From assembly GCF_000237925.1 (NCBI RefSeq), contig NW_017386062.1, positions 310,001-374,000 on the forward strand: a DNA stretch of 64,000 bases, written 5' to 3'. Of the stretch, positions 12,225 to 22,965 are shown one piece after another (within the stretch, counting starts at the first letter, position 1; every line of letters begins with the position of its first letter). Origin of the DNA: Schistosoma mansoni. Lineage: Eukaryota > Platyhelminthes > Trematoda > Strigeidida > Schistosomatidae. The notes beneath the pieces were generated by a model. That model did no database searches. It was given only the letters and a program-made list of their open reading frames with translations, and was not told the DNA's origin. The translations under genes and the position numbers were made by a program.

Positions 12225-13920
12225 CAAAATCACTTGACATTATCAATTAATATTTCATTTCACTGACACTAAAGTCGAATATTCTATCCAAAGAACACTC
12301 GATAGTTTGAGAAACCTGAAACAAAATGACGAGGCAATGATCTTACGGCCAGATAAAGGTTCGGATGTCGTCCAAGTGAACATAGATGATTATATTACTA
12401 AGCCGAAGTCAACGCTAGACAACTAACTGTGATTCAAGGTAAACAAGTCCAACAAGGATTTAACTGACTCAACAGAAAAACGAATAAAAGAGAAATGCTT
12501 AGAGAACCTCTAAAAAAGAAAATGAATACTAATTATACTTAAAATGACCTGAGACCTGACAGTCCACGTCTGCCTCATATGAATGGTCTACCAAAAGTGT
12601 ACAAACATGATTTCCCCCTTTGACCTATCCTGTCAATGATCAAGTCACTGTATCACAAAGTTGCACCCTGGCTGTCAGATAAACCTGAACCAGTCTGTCA
12701 GAGACTAACAACATATGCGTGAAGAGATTCATTCTAATTTGCTGATAGGCTGAACCGTATGAATGTTTCTTGCGAGCCCATGGCTTCTTTTGATGTAACA
12801 TCCTTGTTGACCAAAATACTACTTCTCGAAACTATTGATACAAATTGTCAGAATTCTGATCTCCTACATGCAAGAATTCAAAAAGACTACTACTTATATG
12901 CACAAAAGATGTTTAATTATAGTGTAATAAGATCGTATACCGTAGAAGTAATGATGTAGCGATGGGAAGTCTATTAGATTCAACTGTTGCATATATTTTT
13001 ATGGGCTATCTTGAAAACGCTGAGCTTAAACAAGCGATTAGAGAAATGACGGAATACTCCAGATATGTTGATTGTCTGGAGCAGTCAACACCATGTGATC
13101 CACCTGTTAGAACTCCTTAACTATGCTTATCCAAACATACAATTTACTATGGAACACGAACAGAATATGTTCCACTTTCTTGATATTACCATACAATCGA
13201 GGGAAAACGGGACATTTCAATGTTCGATTTATCGAAAGAGTACTTGAAATGATCTTTACATGAATTTCAATAGTTTTTGTCCGACCAGCTACAAGAAAGA
13301 ATCGGTCAAGACATTAGAAAGGATATTTACCATTGACAAACTGGAAGAAGAACTGATGAACGTTAAAACTGTCCAAGAGACAATTGCTACCCACAGAAAT
13401 TTATCGGAAAATACAAAAAAATTAAAGAAAACAAGATATGTGTGGCTGCAGTCATCATTAAATCTCAACTGCGAATGTATTGACGTCGCAAGCTTAATCT
13501 GCAGGAGAATTAACATTACAATAACCAGAACGTACCCTGCAGCTAAACTATTAATACTGTATCAAAAAACATGTTCATTAACCCTATCAAAGGTCGACAA
13601 GCACACCTTTCATGTTACCGTCAATTGTGTTTATAAATTAACGTGTACCTGCAAAAGCAGCTACATTGACCGAACAGAAAGGAGGATATATCTTAAATTA
13701 GGACATATTTCAAAAAGCTTTCGATCAAGGGAGAGAACTATCTTTAACACTACAAATACTAGATATGTCTTGGATACAGGACATCAAGTCGATACCTTGC
13801 AATCTTTCAAGGTGTTTGCTAAACAGTTAAGCTCCATTCTTCTGAAGTTTGCTAAAGCCATTGCTATCACGTGTCAAAAACCTGATTTATGTGTTTAAGA
13901 GGAGATGGTTATTGACCTGT
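12225..13920 (+). mobile_element. Penelope-like element, degenerate, longer copy
   Basis: Second Penelope-like copy in the same orientation, 0.5 kb after the first. Recognisable pieces in order: RPDKGSDVV and NIDDYITK near 12340-12410 (N-terminal RT), TDSTEKRIKEK near 12470, MASFDVTSL near 12780, EYSRYVDCL near 13052-13078 in place of the catalytic YxDD, MEHEQNMFHFLDI near 13150, then the GIY-YIG part. The missing second aspartate (codons Y-V-D-C at 13064-13075) looks like loss of one GAT codon. Stops and frameshifts break the RT, so it cannot retrotranspose autonomously. Confidence 0.8.
13260..13898 (+). pseudogene. Penelope-like C-terminal ORF with GIY-YIG domain
   Basis: Longest open frame of the 12.2-13.9 kb element (212 codons). 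It covers the RT thumb/linker (about residues 1-110) and then a GIY-YIG-type endonuclease: NCVYKLTCTCKSSYI near residues 122-136, with RTERR just after, and a TGHQVD block near residue 178. The initiating Met is arbitrary because the true ORF starts far upstream in a broken frame. It is a retroelement remnant, not a host gene. Confidence 0.7.
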
Positions 13921-14635
13921 TATTGCCTTGGTCACTAAAATTCCTTTATCACATCAAAAAATTTAGTTCAATTCTTCCTTTCAATTAATTACATCACTGC
14001 GTCATTTTATTTCTACTGTCTTTTAGATTAGCAGCCTTAGTCATTTTATTCTTATCAGCGTTTACTCATTACATAATCACTTGTTTCTAGCTTTTGGATC
14101 TTTTGTTACAATCAATGTTGTAGAATGTTCTTTCATATAGGGTATATATAAATATATAATATTTTATTCAGTCAATTAAATTTATTTACACCCTTGCTAT
14201 ATTATACTGATATGTCTTTGAAGTAACTTTCATAAAAGTAATCTAAACCCATTTTGTAATTATGATTTTTAGACACTGCAGGTTGTAAGCAGCTGACGTG
14301 AACTAAACAAAATAAAACCGATTCGTGTTATTCTGTTCAAATGCTTGGAATATGATATGCAACAAAGGAACGATAGAATAGAGACCTAAATTTTCTAGAT
14401 AGAACCTCACAAATAATTGTAATTTGTGTCGATGTTGAGTTAGAAAGTCAACACCAACGGAAATATGATGAAATATAAAACCTAAAAATAAACGGAATAT
14501 GGGAGAATATGCAGAGTACTGAATATGTTTGAAATTCAAAAGTTAGAAATGGTTTAATATAAGTTTACTTAGGTTCAAATAATTTTAATCTGAATATCTT
14601 ATCACCAAAATTTTAAGTCGGATGAACTTCAAGTG

Positions 14636-14720
14636 GAGGCGCACTGCTGAGGATTCCCACAGTAGGACGAAACGGCCGTCCGGTGCTTCCAGGTTCAATT
14701 GACTCATGATCCCAACTATA
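14636..14720 (+). mobile_element. Class 2 SINE fragment with core-intact hammerhead
   Basis: The copy begins abruptly at the ribozyme. Stem I is GCACTG (14641-14646) with CGGTGC (14681-14686), all six paired with one G-U. CTGAGGA is at 14647-14653, GAAAC at 14669-14673 and the GTC cleavage triplet at 14678-14680. Stem II (14654-14668) keeps three pairs but has T opposite C in the first position next to the core. All conserved catalytic bases are present. The tail AATTGACTCATGAT follows; the tRNA-like head is missing. Confidence 0.7.
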
Positions 14721-16017
14721 TAACATAATGAATGAATTGAATTTCGTTTCCACTGTTAATGTGTCATATAATTGTTACCGCTAACATGAGTAACATGTAT
14801 ATAAGGCATACGAACTAATCCAGATTTTTAATATTATCAAGTATGTTCTTCCTATTTTCTAGAAATATGATTCAAACCTGGTTTAGTCTATACTTCACTA
14901 TGCACCCAGTAAACGAATGATATTTTATTGACTTACTTGACCATTATATTCCATATAATATAATAGCACACTTTGGAATAAACAAAATATACACACTCTC
15001 TCCATCAAGATACTTTTTAATAAAATTTCAAATGAAGTCATCAGAAAACAGAATCTTTGTTTTTTTTTCAGGTTACCTTCATTATTGTCTGAATGACCCA
15101 TTGCCCTTTTTTTTGAAAAAAAATAATTTCTTCGGTAATAAATATTAGCTATGACCTTGTAAGTGTAATCCAACTTGACATTGATTCGTATGGTAATTAG
15201 CTATTTAGTTTAATTGTTGTTTTTGGTTTCAGTTTCATTATCTTTCTTATGCAACATGACAACATGGCATATATCTATGCATACTTTAGCTGAAAAATAT
15301 ATGTGAGTGATTTTTTTCCAAACCACCTTTTTCATAAGCACTTACAATTTACAATATGGTTAAAACAAAAGTAATTCAATTTACTGTTTCAAAAAAAAGA
15401 AGGTAAAAATGTAAAAATGTTAACTAAGAGAAAAACAAGTGACAAGACATACTTAATCTGTTTTCTTTTTTTTTTTGTGGCTTTTTTTCCCTCCGTAAAA
15501 CCACATGTATAAATATATTGTGCCACTTATTCTCTTAATGAATTTTTTTCCACTTCATTTGTATTCTTGTTTAAGAAAACTACTATACTTATTGATGATG
15601 ACAAGTTAACAGTGACCTTTATTTTGTCAGTCAATAACATTATGCACATACATTGTATATAGTATGTTTGTTGAAGAAGTAAGTAGAGTAAAAATATAAC
15701 AATAGATTACCCTCTTCTTTCTACCACTTAAATATTAACTATATTGTCATATACTACAAACATGGTAGTTGTATTATTGAAGGAATTAAGGAGAGAGAGA
15801 CAGGTTATTTTAAATGATCGACCTTTTTTTGTTTCATTGTCATATTGCACAAAAATTTTATTGAAAGTTAGTAAATTAACCGAAAAAAAGAAGTTTATAA
15901 ATATTCGAATCAATGAGAAATGTAGAGGAAAAGAAAAGTCAATGTCAATGATAACAAATTTGTGCAAAACTAAAATTATCAGAACGGTTTTTGCAGAGAT
16001 TTCAGTAATTTTGTAGT
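14721..16017. other. AT-rich intergenic, nothing recognised
   Basis: Short overlapping ORFs lie on both strands here (around 14925-15173 and 15728-16033), but they are low-complexity and show no family resemblance. I treat the interval as non-coding. Confidence 0.5.
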
Positions 16018-16206
16018 TGAATTCATGAGTCAATTGAAGCTAGACCAACATGGAAAATTTGGAAGCACTGGACGGCCGTTTCGTCCTATTATGGGACTTC
16101 TCAGCAGTGCGCATCTATGATCCCGCCTCGCGAGATTCGAACCCAGGACCTATCAGTCTCGGTTTTTCATGGTGGTCTAGCTTCAATTGGCTCATGATTT
16201 CGACTA
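16018..16206 (-). mobile_element. Class 2 SINE, foldback composite, mutated ribozyme
   Basis: On the minus strand, a tRNA-like head with B-box GGTTCGAATCTC (antisense 16132-16143) leads into GCACTG, the hammerhead and the repeat tail. The CTGAGGA box is CTGAGAA (antisense 16098-16104): G8 is changed to A, a catalytic residue. Stem II (GTCC with GGAC) and GAAAC, GGCC, GTC are intact. The tail sequence occurs again inverted at 16165-16205, so the element is flanked by inverted copies of its own 3' end. Confidence 0.75.
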
Positions 16207-16789
16207 TAAAACTGAAATTTTCGTTTGGGTTATTTTCATGATATATATATAAGTTATAGAATTTGTATATCCGTTTGATAGTTAAACATGATAAATAACT
16301 TAGGTAATTGGGTGTATATTTTACTCAAATTTAATCAAATCTAATAGCTGTATCATCGAACATGAATACAAAATAACTGTAACTCAATAATCAGAAATAT
16401 ATTCATTCATTAGACTATGAATCACATCTTTCCACTAGACTAAACTTTAATAGATGGAACTGCATCACAAGACCCAAAGAATCGGCATTAACTCACGGTA
16501 TTTTAGGTTTAAGAAACTCAATAAATATAAACTTCATATTCAACTGAAGAATACTGAGATTTTAGATCAAGTATTTTAGGTGATTTTTGAAAACTTGGTA
16601 TGATTTATGATCGTTAAATCATTTTAAGAAGTACATCAAAATGTTTATAATCTTGAGTATGAACAACTCTTTCCGCCCAACTCCAGAAGTAGAAAATCCT
16701 GAGAAATTTAAAAATCTATATTCATTTATTAATAAATGGATTTATATTTTGCTCTTTCGACATACTTTATCATTATTTGATTAAGTGAA

Positions 16790-17885
16790 AACTCAACTTT
16801 TTCAAACGTTTCTCATATGTTCTACATACAAGATGAGAGAATATGTTAGTCAGTGAGATAAGTTGTAGTAATTTAACAACAATAAATACGGTATTTGTAT
16901 TAACTGACTACTCAATTTTAATGTTTTTCTTTGATATCCAGGTTGTAATCAGTGTACCATCGAGTTTATGTCTTGTATTCAACTTCAAACAAATAGGTTG
17001 TCCTTTTTGATCGATTGTTTTTTACATTCCCTAAAACTATAAATATTCATTTAAGTAATCTCGTTACACCTTTTAAATTTATCTTGTCTGAAAACTAAAC
17101 TAAATAATTTTTTTAATATAATTTACGACTATGAATATAAGTTATGGGTAGAACAGTTTTCCGAAGTGAGCATAGCTAGCATTATATACATAAATCTATT
17201 GAATAAAGGTAATTTTGTTTACCACAATATATATTTGCGTAGTTCAAATAAAATTGAATTAAGATTTTCAGTTCGATTGTTCTTCAGGAAACAGAAGTGA
17301 GACACTTTCATGAATTCAGAAATAATATGGGTATTATTTAGTTTAGTTTTCAGACAAGATAANNNNNNNNNNNNNNNNNNNNNNNNNNNNNNNNNNNNNN
17401 NNNNNNNNNNNNNNNNNNNNNNNNNNNNNNNNNNNNNNNNNNNNNNNNNNNNNNNNNNNNNNNNNNNNNNNNNNNNNNNNNNNNNNNNNNNNNNNNNNNN
17501 NNNNNNNNNNNNNNNNNNNNNNNNNNNNNNNNNNNNNNNNNNNNNNNNNNNNNNNNNNNNNNATTATTTAGTTTAGTTTTCAGACAAGATAAATTTAAAA
17601 GGTGTAACGAGATTACTTAGATGAATATTTATAGTTTTAGGGAATGTAAAAAACAATCGATCAAAAAGGACAACCTATTTGTTTGAAGTTGAATACAAGA
17701 CATAAACTCGATGGTACACTGATTACAACCTGGATATCAAAGAAAAACATTAAAATTGAGTAGTCAGTTAATACAAATACCGTATTTATTGTTGTTAAAT
17801 TACTACAACTTATCTCACTGACTAACATATTCTCTCATCTTGTATGTAGAACATATGAGAAACGTTTGAAAAAGTTGAGTTTTCA
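16790..17885. repeat. Large inverted repeat spanning an assembly gap
   Basis: The arm 16790-17112 and the arm 17563-17885 are reverse complements with very few differences. The 30 bases just before the gap (17333-17362) are identical to the first 30 after it (17563-17592), so the second arm begins before the gap and restarts after it. The unique loop is about 220 bp (17113-17332). There is no coding content. It is either a real inverted duplication or an assembly fold-back. Confidence 0.85.
17363..17562. other. Assembly gap (200 N)
   Basis: A run of exactly 200 N. The flanks share a 30-bp direct overlap, so the true gap may be zero or negative in length. Confidence 0.98.
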
Positions 17886-19656
17886 TTCAACAAAATGTTC
17901 ACTAGGCTTACTAGTTAAAGCAGTCAGCTTCCAATCATCTGGTCACAGTTCCGAACCCTGAGTTGATAATACTAAATCCATTAAATCTAGTTCTCTCGAA
18001 TCTTAGGTTATTACCAACTGAGATTAATTTGTGTATATCAGTAAAGTCAAAATTTCAAAATAATAAACACCACTGTATTCTATACCCATAAAGTAGTATC
18101 AACAGTAAAATACTTAGCTAGTAATATATCAAAATTCATTCTTTATTTTGAATGAATAAAGGCTACTTTAAAATGTTTTTTTTGTGGCAAAAATGTGGGA
18201 ATTGATTAGCATGTTCTCGAAAATATCCAGGAAGTAAATAACTGTATGTAAAAGAAAAATGTATGACCTTATGTTAAAAAATCAATTTCAGTTAGATACT
18301 CAAGAAAAAAAGAGTGGTTGAAATGAAGTAAAAACCTATTGGAGGCATTCAAATTTATGGAAATTTAGTTTTGTAGGCACAATCTGTTCTTTCTTCTATA
18401 ATAGCAAAAATAATTAAGCGTAGTGAACAAACTAAATGAAATATCATTATGCTGCTCAGATATCAAGCATAATGTTGACCACAAAATGTTGAAAAGAATG
18501 TTTTATGCATCAAGTAAGAGTAACAGTCAAAATAAGTTATGATAAAACTCTCAAATGACGCCAATATTTGTATAAAAAGATATTCGGTTGGAAGAGTTGA
18601 TCCATAAGGATACTGGTGTTAAAGTTGCATACTCTTCTTTGTAAAATGTTTTCAGCTTTGTAAATTTTAAAATTGGTATTCCTGTAGAGCGATTTCTATA
18701 GCATAGAGATTATCAGTTGTTTTTTATTTGATTTCAACAATTTCATCACTCAGCAACATTCACAAGGTGAATAGAAACCTACTAGAAACAGTAAGTTCCC
18801 ATTTCCATTCCACTGTTGAGAATTTTCCTATACTTTTAGTAAAACCGAAGTAGTTTGATATAAATTAATTTTCTCTACCAAACCCATTTAGTGAAACTTA
18901 TCTATACTAAATGTGTGTTCTGAACTTATCATCCTAGAAATCGTGTGTAGATTGTTGATTTCTATTTAATGTCACTGGGTAGTTAATCTTATACTGATAG
19001 GAATATATTTAAAGTATAGTTTTTACTCTACATTTAGTTTTATTAATAAAAGATATTTAAAAAATTCCTAAAAATTCCAGTAGTATTTATAAAAAAAAAA
19101 GAGAACTGAAAGAACATCATTTAATCACCTTAATGTCCTATAAAATAGCATCGACTAACATTATAATGAATCATCAACCAACTGAGCTTGAAATAATAAT
19201 TAAAAACATCAAAACCTTCCTGATGAAGTCTTATTATAGTGAGAATTGATTGTTGTGAAAAGCACCTTTAGACAATACTGAATATTAGAAAATGATTAAT
19301 AATTAACAAACCTAAGTCATTTAATAATTATATACCATGTTAAGATATTAGTTTAGAAACTGAACGGTATGTGTGAAAATTGATCCCATTATAATTAGAA
19401 GTCGTAAAGTATGAAATATGTCATACAATAAACACAATATAAAATCTATTACTGCCAATCTTCGTTGGCACATGTAACATTTTTCTTTTAAGTAAATACG
19501 AAAAAACTCCAGTTAGAACTATGTTCAGTTCCTTACTGCATACAAGTACTATTTCAATTATGTTAGTTAATCTAATTTCGTAATAATCAATTTCAAAAAA
19601 TTATAAAAATAGCTTGGACTATGAACTAAAATAATGGTTATTTACAACAAATAAAT

Positions 19657-19735
19657 TATGACCAGCAATGAAATCCAAGAGATGCATTTCTACCTATTTG
19701 GGATTGGTCATCTGAATAAACCTGGAACCTAGTGT
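19657..19735 (-). mobile_element. Class 1 SINE remnant
   Basis: The antisense strand keeps the skeleton of the Smalpha-type hammerhead: a CAGGTTTAT arm, AATCCCAAATAGG for stem II, GAAAT, and ATCTCTTGGATTTCATTGC for the product arm. The CTGATGAG box is unrecognisable (CAGATGACC). The copy is old and inactive. Confidence 0.5.
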
Positions 19736-20635
19736 TGATGCTTATAATGGGACTTGAAATCAATATCTCTCACTGTTAACATCGATTCGTTATTCACTCT
19801 TGAGTATTATCAACAAAATAACTTTAATCTTTAATCGATGATAAGGTAACCAGATTTACTCTCAACTTCACGAATAACAATAACATAAGAGCATAGTTTA
19901 TTAAATTACTCTTGTCCTATGTTTTTCATTAATATTAAAATGTGACTAAGTGATATGAATTTGGAAAGTACACCAATAAGCATGCATATGGTTGGGAACC
20001 ATCCATACCAGTGTTCAAGACTCATCAATTAAGAAACAACTGATTGTCTCACTTATTAGAGCAAACAAAACACACTTATTAGTTTGTTAGTTGTATGAAA
20101 CAAATTACAACTTATAACACAAACATCACAAGTGGCTGAAAAACTATCAGTACTGATATTGAAGTTTAGAAAAATAGTTTCACAAACTCTCCTTCTGATT
20201 TATAGTCACCGAAATGTTTGAGTAGGGAAAACTCAGAATGGGTTTCGAAATGTTCTAATGTATTTCAAGGAAAAGATTATTACCTTCCGAAATTTGAACA
20301 AATCAATTCATGTGATTTCGCGCGAATCTAAGTGCTAGCACTATTTATACGAACATTTGTTGATGTTTGAAAAAATGGACTTAAATAATTTGGTCTATAA
20401 GATATACAGAAAAACGGAATTCGATATAAAATCCGCATTTAAAATCAAGAATTTCTAAAATGTCTCCTGGTAAAAATCACTTGTATTCAATCACTTTACA
20501 ATAACCAGAAGCCTTTCTCAAAAAGATAACTGCTGACACTACAAACATGACCATAATAGTAACTAATTGATTTCCCTACAACTTGAGTCTCTATAAATTA
20601 CACTAGACTTTTCTGTTTCAAATGGAATAGATAGA

Positions 20636-20715
20636 CTGTGGCTAGCAGGGGAATCTGAGACTCACGTTTCATCCTATTGAATACTCATCGGCTGGACGTA
20701 TATGCCCCCTCTCAG
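20636..20715 (-). mobile_element. Class 1 SINE, hammerhead with single core change
   Basis: Antisense copy with CCGATGAG (antisense 20684-20691), GAAAC (20666-20670) and the GAGTC cleavage region (GTC antisense 20659-20661), followed by CTGCTAGCCAC. The only core difference I see is U4 to C in CTGATGA. The stem II arm ATTC...GGAT is partly paired. One substitution away from a complete core, it is presumably inactive. Confidence 0.65.
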
Positions 20716-21162
20716 TGATCAGATTCACATCAGGATAAAAATAAAATAATGTATACTTATTTATTTTTAACTTTCGATGAATTATTCAATAAAAATATTT
20801 AATTTTTATTGTTCTAAGTTGCTTTCATTTATTAATCTAATTGTATTATTTTTAATTATATATATATTAAACTCATGAATTGTCTTTTATTAAAAAAAAG
20901 CAAGTTAAAAGAAATACACCAATCAATTTTATTTATTATCGTTATTGACTTATTGGATCGATAAACTTGTTCAGGTTAATAAATACTGATTAACAGTTAT
21001 TTTTTCCTTTTTTTATTATATTTCTTATGGAATCTTCCATCTTTTTTCTTCTCTATGTAATTTGATTGAATGATTAATTAAGTATTGATTTTTTATTCAT
21101 TCTTTATTAGATTTACTGGGTTTACAACTTAGTTAGATGGGTATGATGTACTGAAAATTTGA

Positions 21163-21240
21163 GTATTTGAGTAGTATTAGTAGTAGTAGTAGTAAGAGTA
21201 GTAGTAGTAATAGTAGTAGTAGTAGTAGCAGTAGTAAGGT
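21163..21240. repeat. AGT trinucleotide microsatellite
   Basis: Imperfect (AGT)n run with occasional ATT, AAG and CAG interruptions. On the minus strand it creates a poly-leucine frame, which I regard as spurious. Confidence 0.9.
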
Positions 21241-22403
21241 TATGCATACGATGTTAAGTGGTCTTAAATATTTGTAACTTTTTGTTTCTTTATTGAGACT
21301 ATTGAGACTGCTAGGATTCAAGTAAAATATGCATTAACAATAGGTTCAACCTTGGTTAATACTACATAATGAAAACTAAATCAATAAACATTTAATGAAC
21401 AAGTAACGATATCCATACTTAGTTAAGTAGTGCTGACTTAATCACTACACTAAGCTAGTACAGTTGTTATATAAGTATAAATAACTCGATAGCTTCTTTA
21501 AAAATCAATTTCAAATAACGTTTCATGAATATCGTTCTAAAATCGAATATCTTTTTCACTTAATGTCACATAAGCGTCCTCTCATTACTGTTTCCTATTT
21601 AAACAGAATAGAGATTATATTTAATGCTTTATAATTTTTAAAGAAATATTTATTTTTAGTTCCAGGGAACTAATTGACATGCCTGTCTTATGTATAATTT
21701 TATTATTTTGTGTAAATATAGAATACCTTGTTAATTTAATTAACAAGGTAGAAAATTCAGAACAATCTAAATGCAAGATAATCATTACCTTCAATAACAT
21801 TAGTGATGATGGTAATAATAGTAATATTAATATTAATAGCTTTTTCAGCCCTATGAATGTTACCAATTGTGCAATATTACTTCAAATATCTCTTTAGCAT
21901 ACACTGAAACTAAAATTGTTAAAATATATATAAGAAATGTTTTGAAGAGTTAATATCTTCCAACCAGATTTAATCATCAGCGTTTTCTACCAGTTCAGCA
22001 AATACAACTATTCTTCCATTTAACATATATAATGTGCTTAAATTGCAGTATATTAGGTAAAAATGAAAATATGCTAATGTTTTTGCTTGATTATTCCAGT
22101 AACTAATATTTTATAAAATTAGTGACTTTTTTATAACAATTTGTGAGTAGACACAAGTACCACTCATAATTATTTAATCCCAATAAATCTGAAACAGGTT
22201 GGTTAGTTCTGTTATTGGTATGATCAGAAAATGGGTTATCCAAGCTCTCGAACGGCCTACCATGTACACAAAACTCTAAGTACATTGCATTTGGTGATGA
22301 TTAATATGTAACCTGAGATACAAGATTTCTTCAGCTTAGTTGCCTAAAACTGAATTAGAACTTTTATTTTGAGTGTCACGTCTCAGAGTCAGGTCTAGGT
22401 AAA

Positions 22404-22965
22404 ATGCAAAAATATCTCCTCTTATTCAGTCAAGTTTATTTGATGAACCCTAGCATGAACAAGACAGGTATTCTAAAATTCAGCCTTTATCAATTACCAA
22501 CTGAAAATAAGATTACAGGTGACAATGAGATTGGCGGCCTGTTTAAACATCTGGGCTATCTGTTCCTGTCATCTAGATATTTCAACAAGTTATCTGATTT
22601 CGTTTGTTTTAATACATCATTATGCCTATTAATCGCACAACCTATCCAGGTGCGTTTCTGAAAAGTGTAAGATCTTTCGCTGTAAAGGTTAAAGAAGGCT
22701 TAATCAGAGATATCGTGGTTGCTGGCAATATGCAGCGACAAGAATGTACATTATCCAGATGTCGATTGACTGGGCTGCTAACTTCTCACTGGCGATCACT
22801 CAATATTTATCGTCAGGAAGGACGAAGAAGTAAGAGACGGAAACTTGTTGAAGTACTTTGTGCTGAGAATTCTATATTGTACCAAAAATATAATATTGAA
22901 TAAAGCTAATAATAATAAAAAAAATAAAAAAATAAAGAGATATTCGTGGACGGACATCATATACA
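22404..22965 (+). other. Unrecognised ORF pair followed by AATAAA and A-rich tail
   Basis: Two overlapping plus-strand frames, 22404-22661 (85 aa) and 22622-22903 (93 aa), have a more protein-like composition than their surroundings. The second contains MQRQECTLSRCRLTG and ends in a basic stretch. Right after its stop come AATAAA and a run of A and AAT (22900-22937). That arrangement resembles the 3' end of a processed retrocopy or of a small retroposon. I recognise no family and see no domain; a single-exon gene is also possible. Confidence 0.3.

Noticed and set aside
17310-17576. Plus-strand ORF of 88 codons
   Set aside because: It is almost entirely N; the frame exists only because gaps contain no stop codons.
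21133-21321. Minus-strand ORF rich in leucine
   Set aside because: Produced by the AGT microsatellite.
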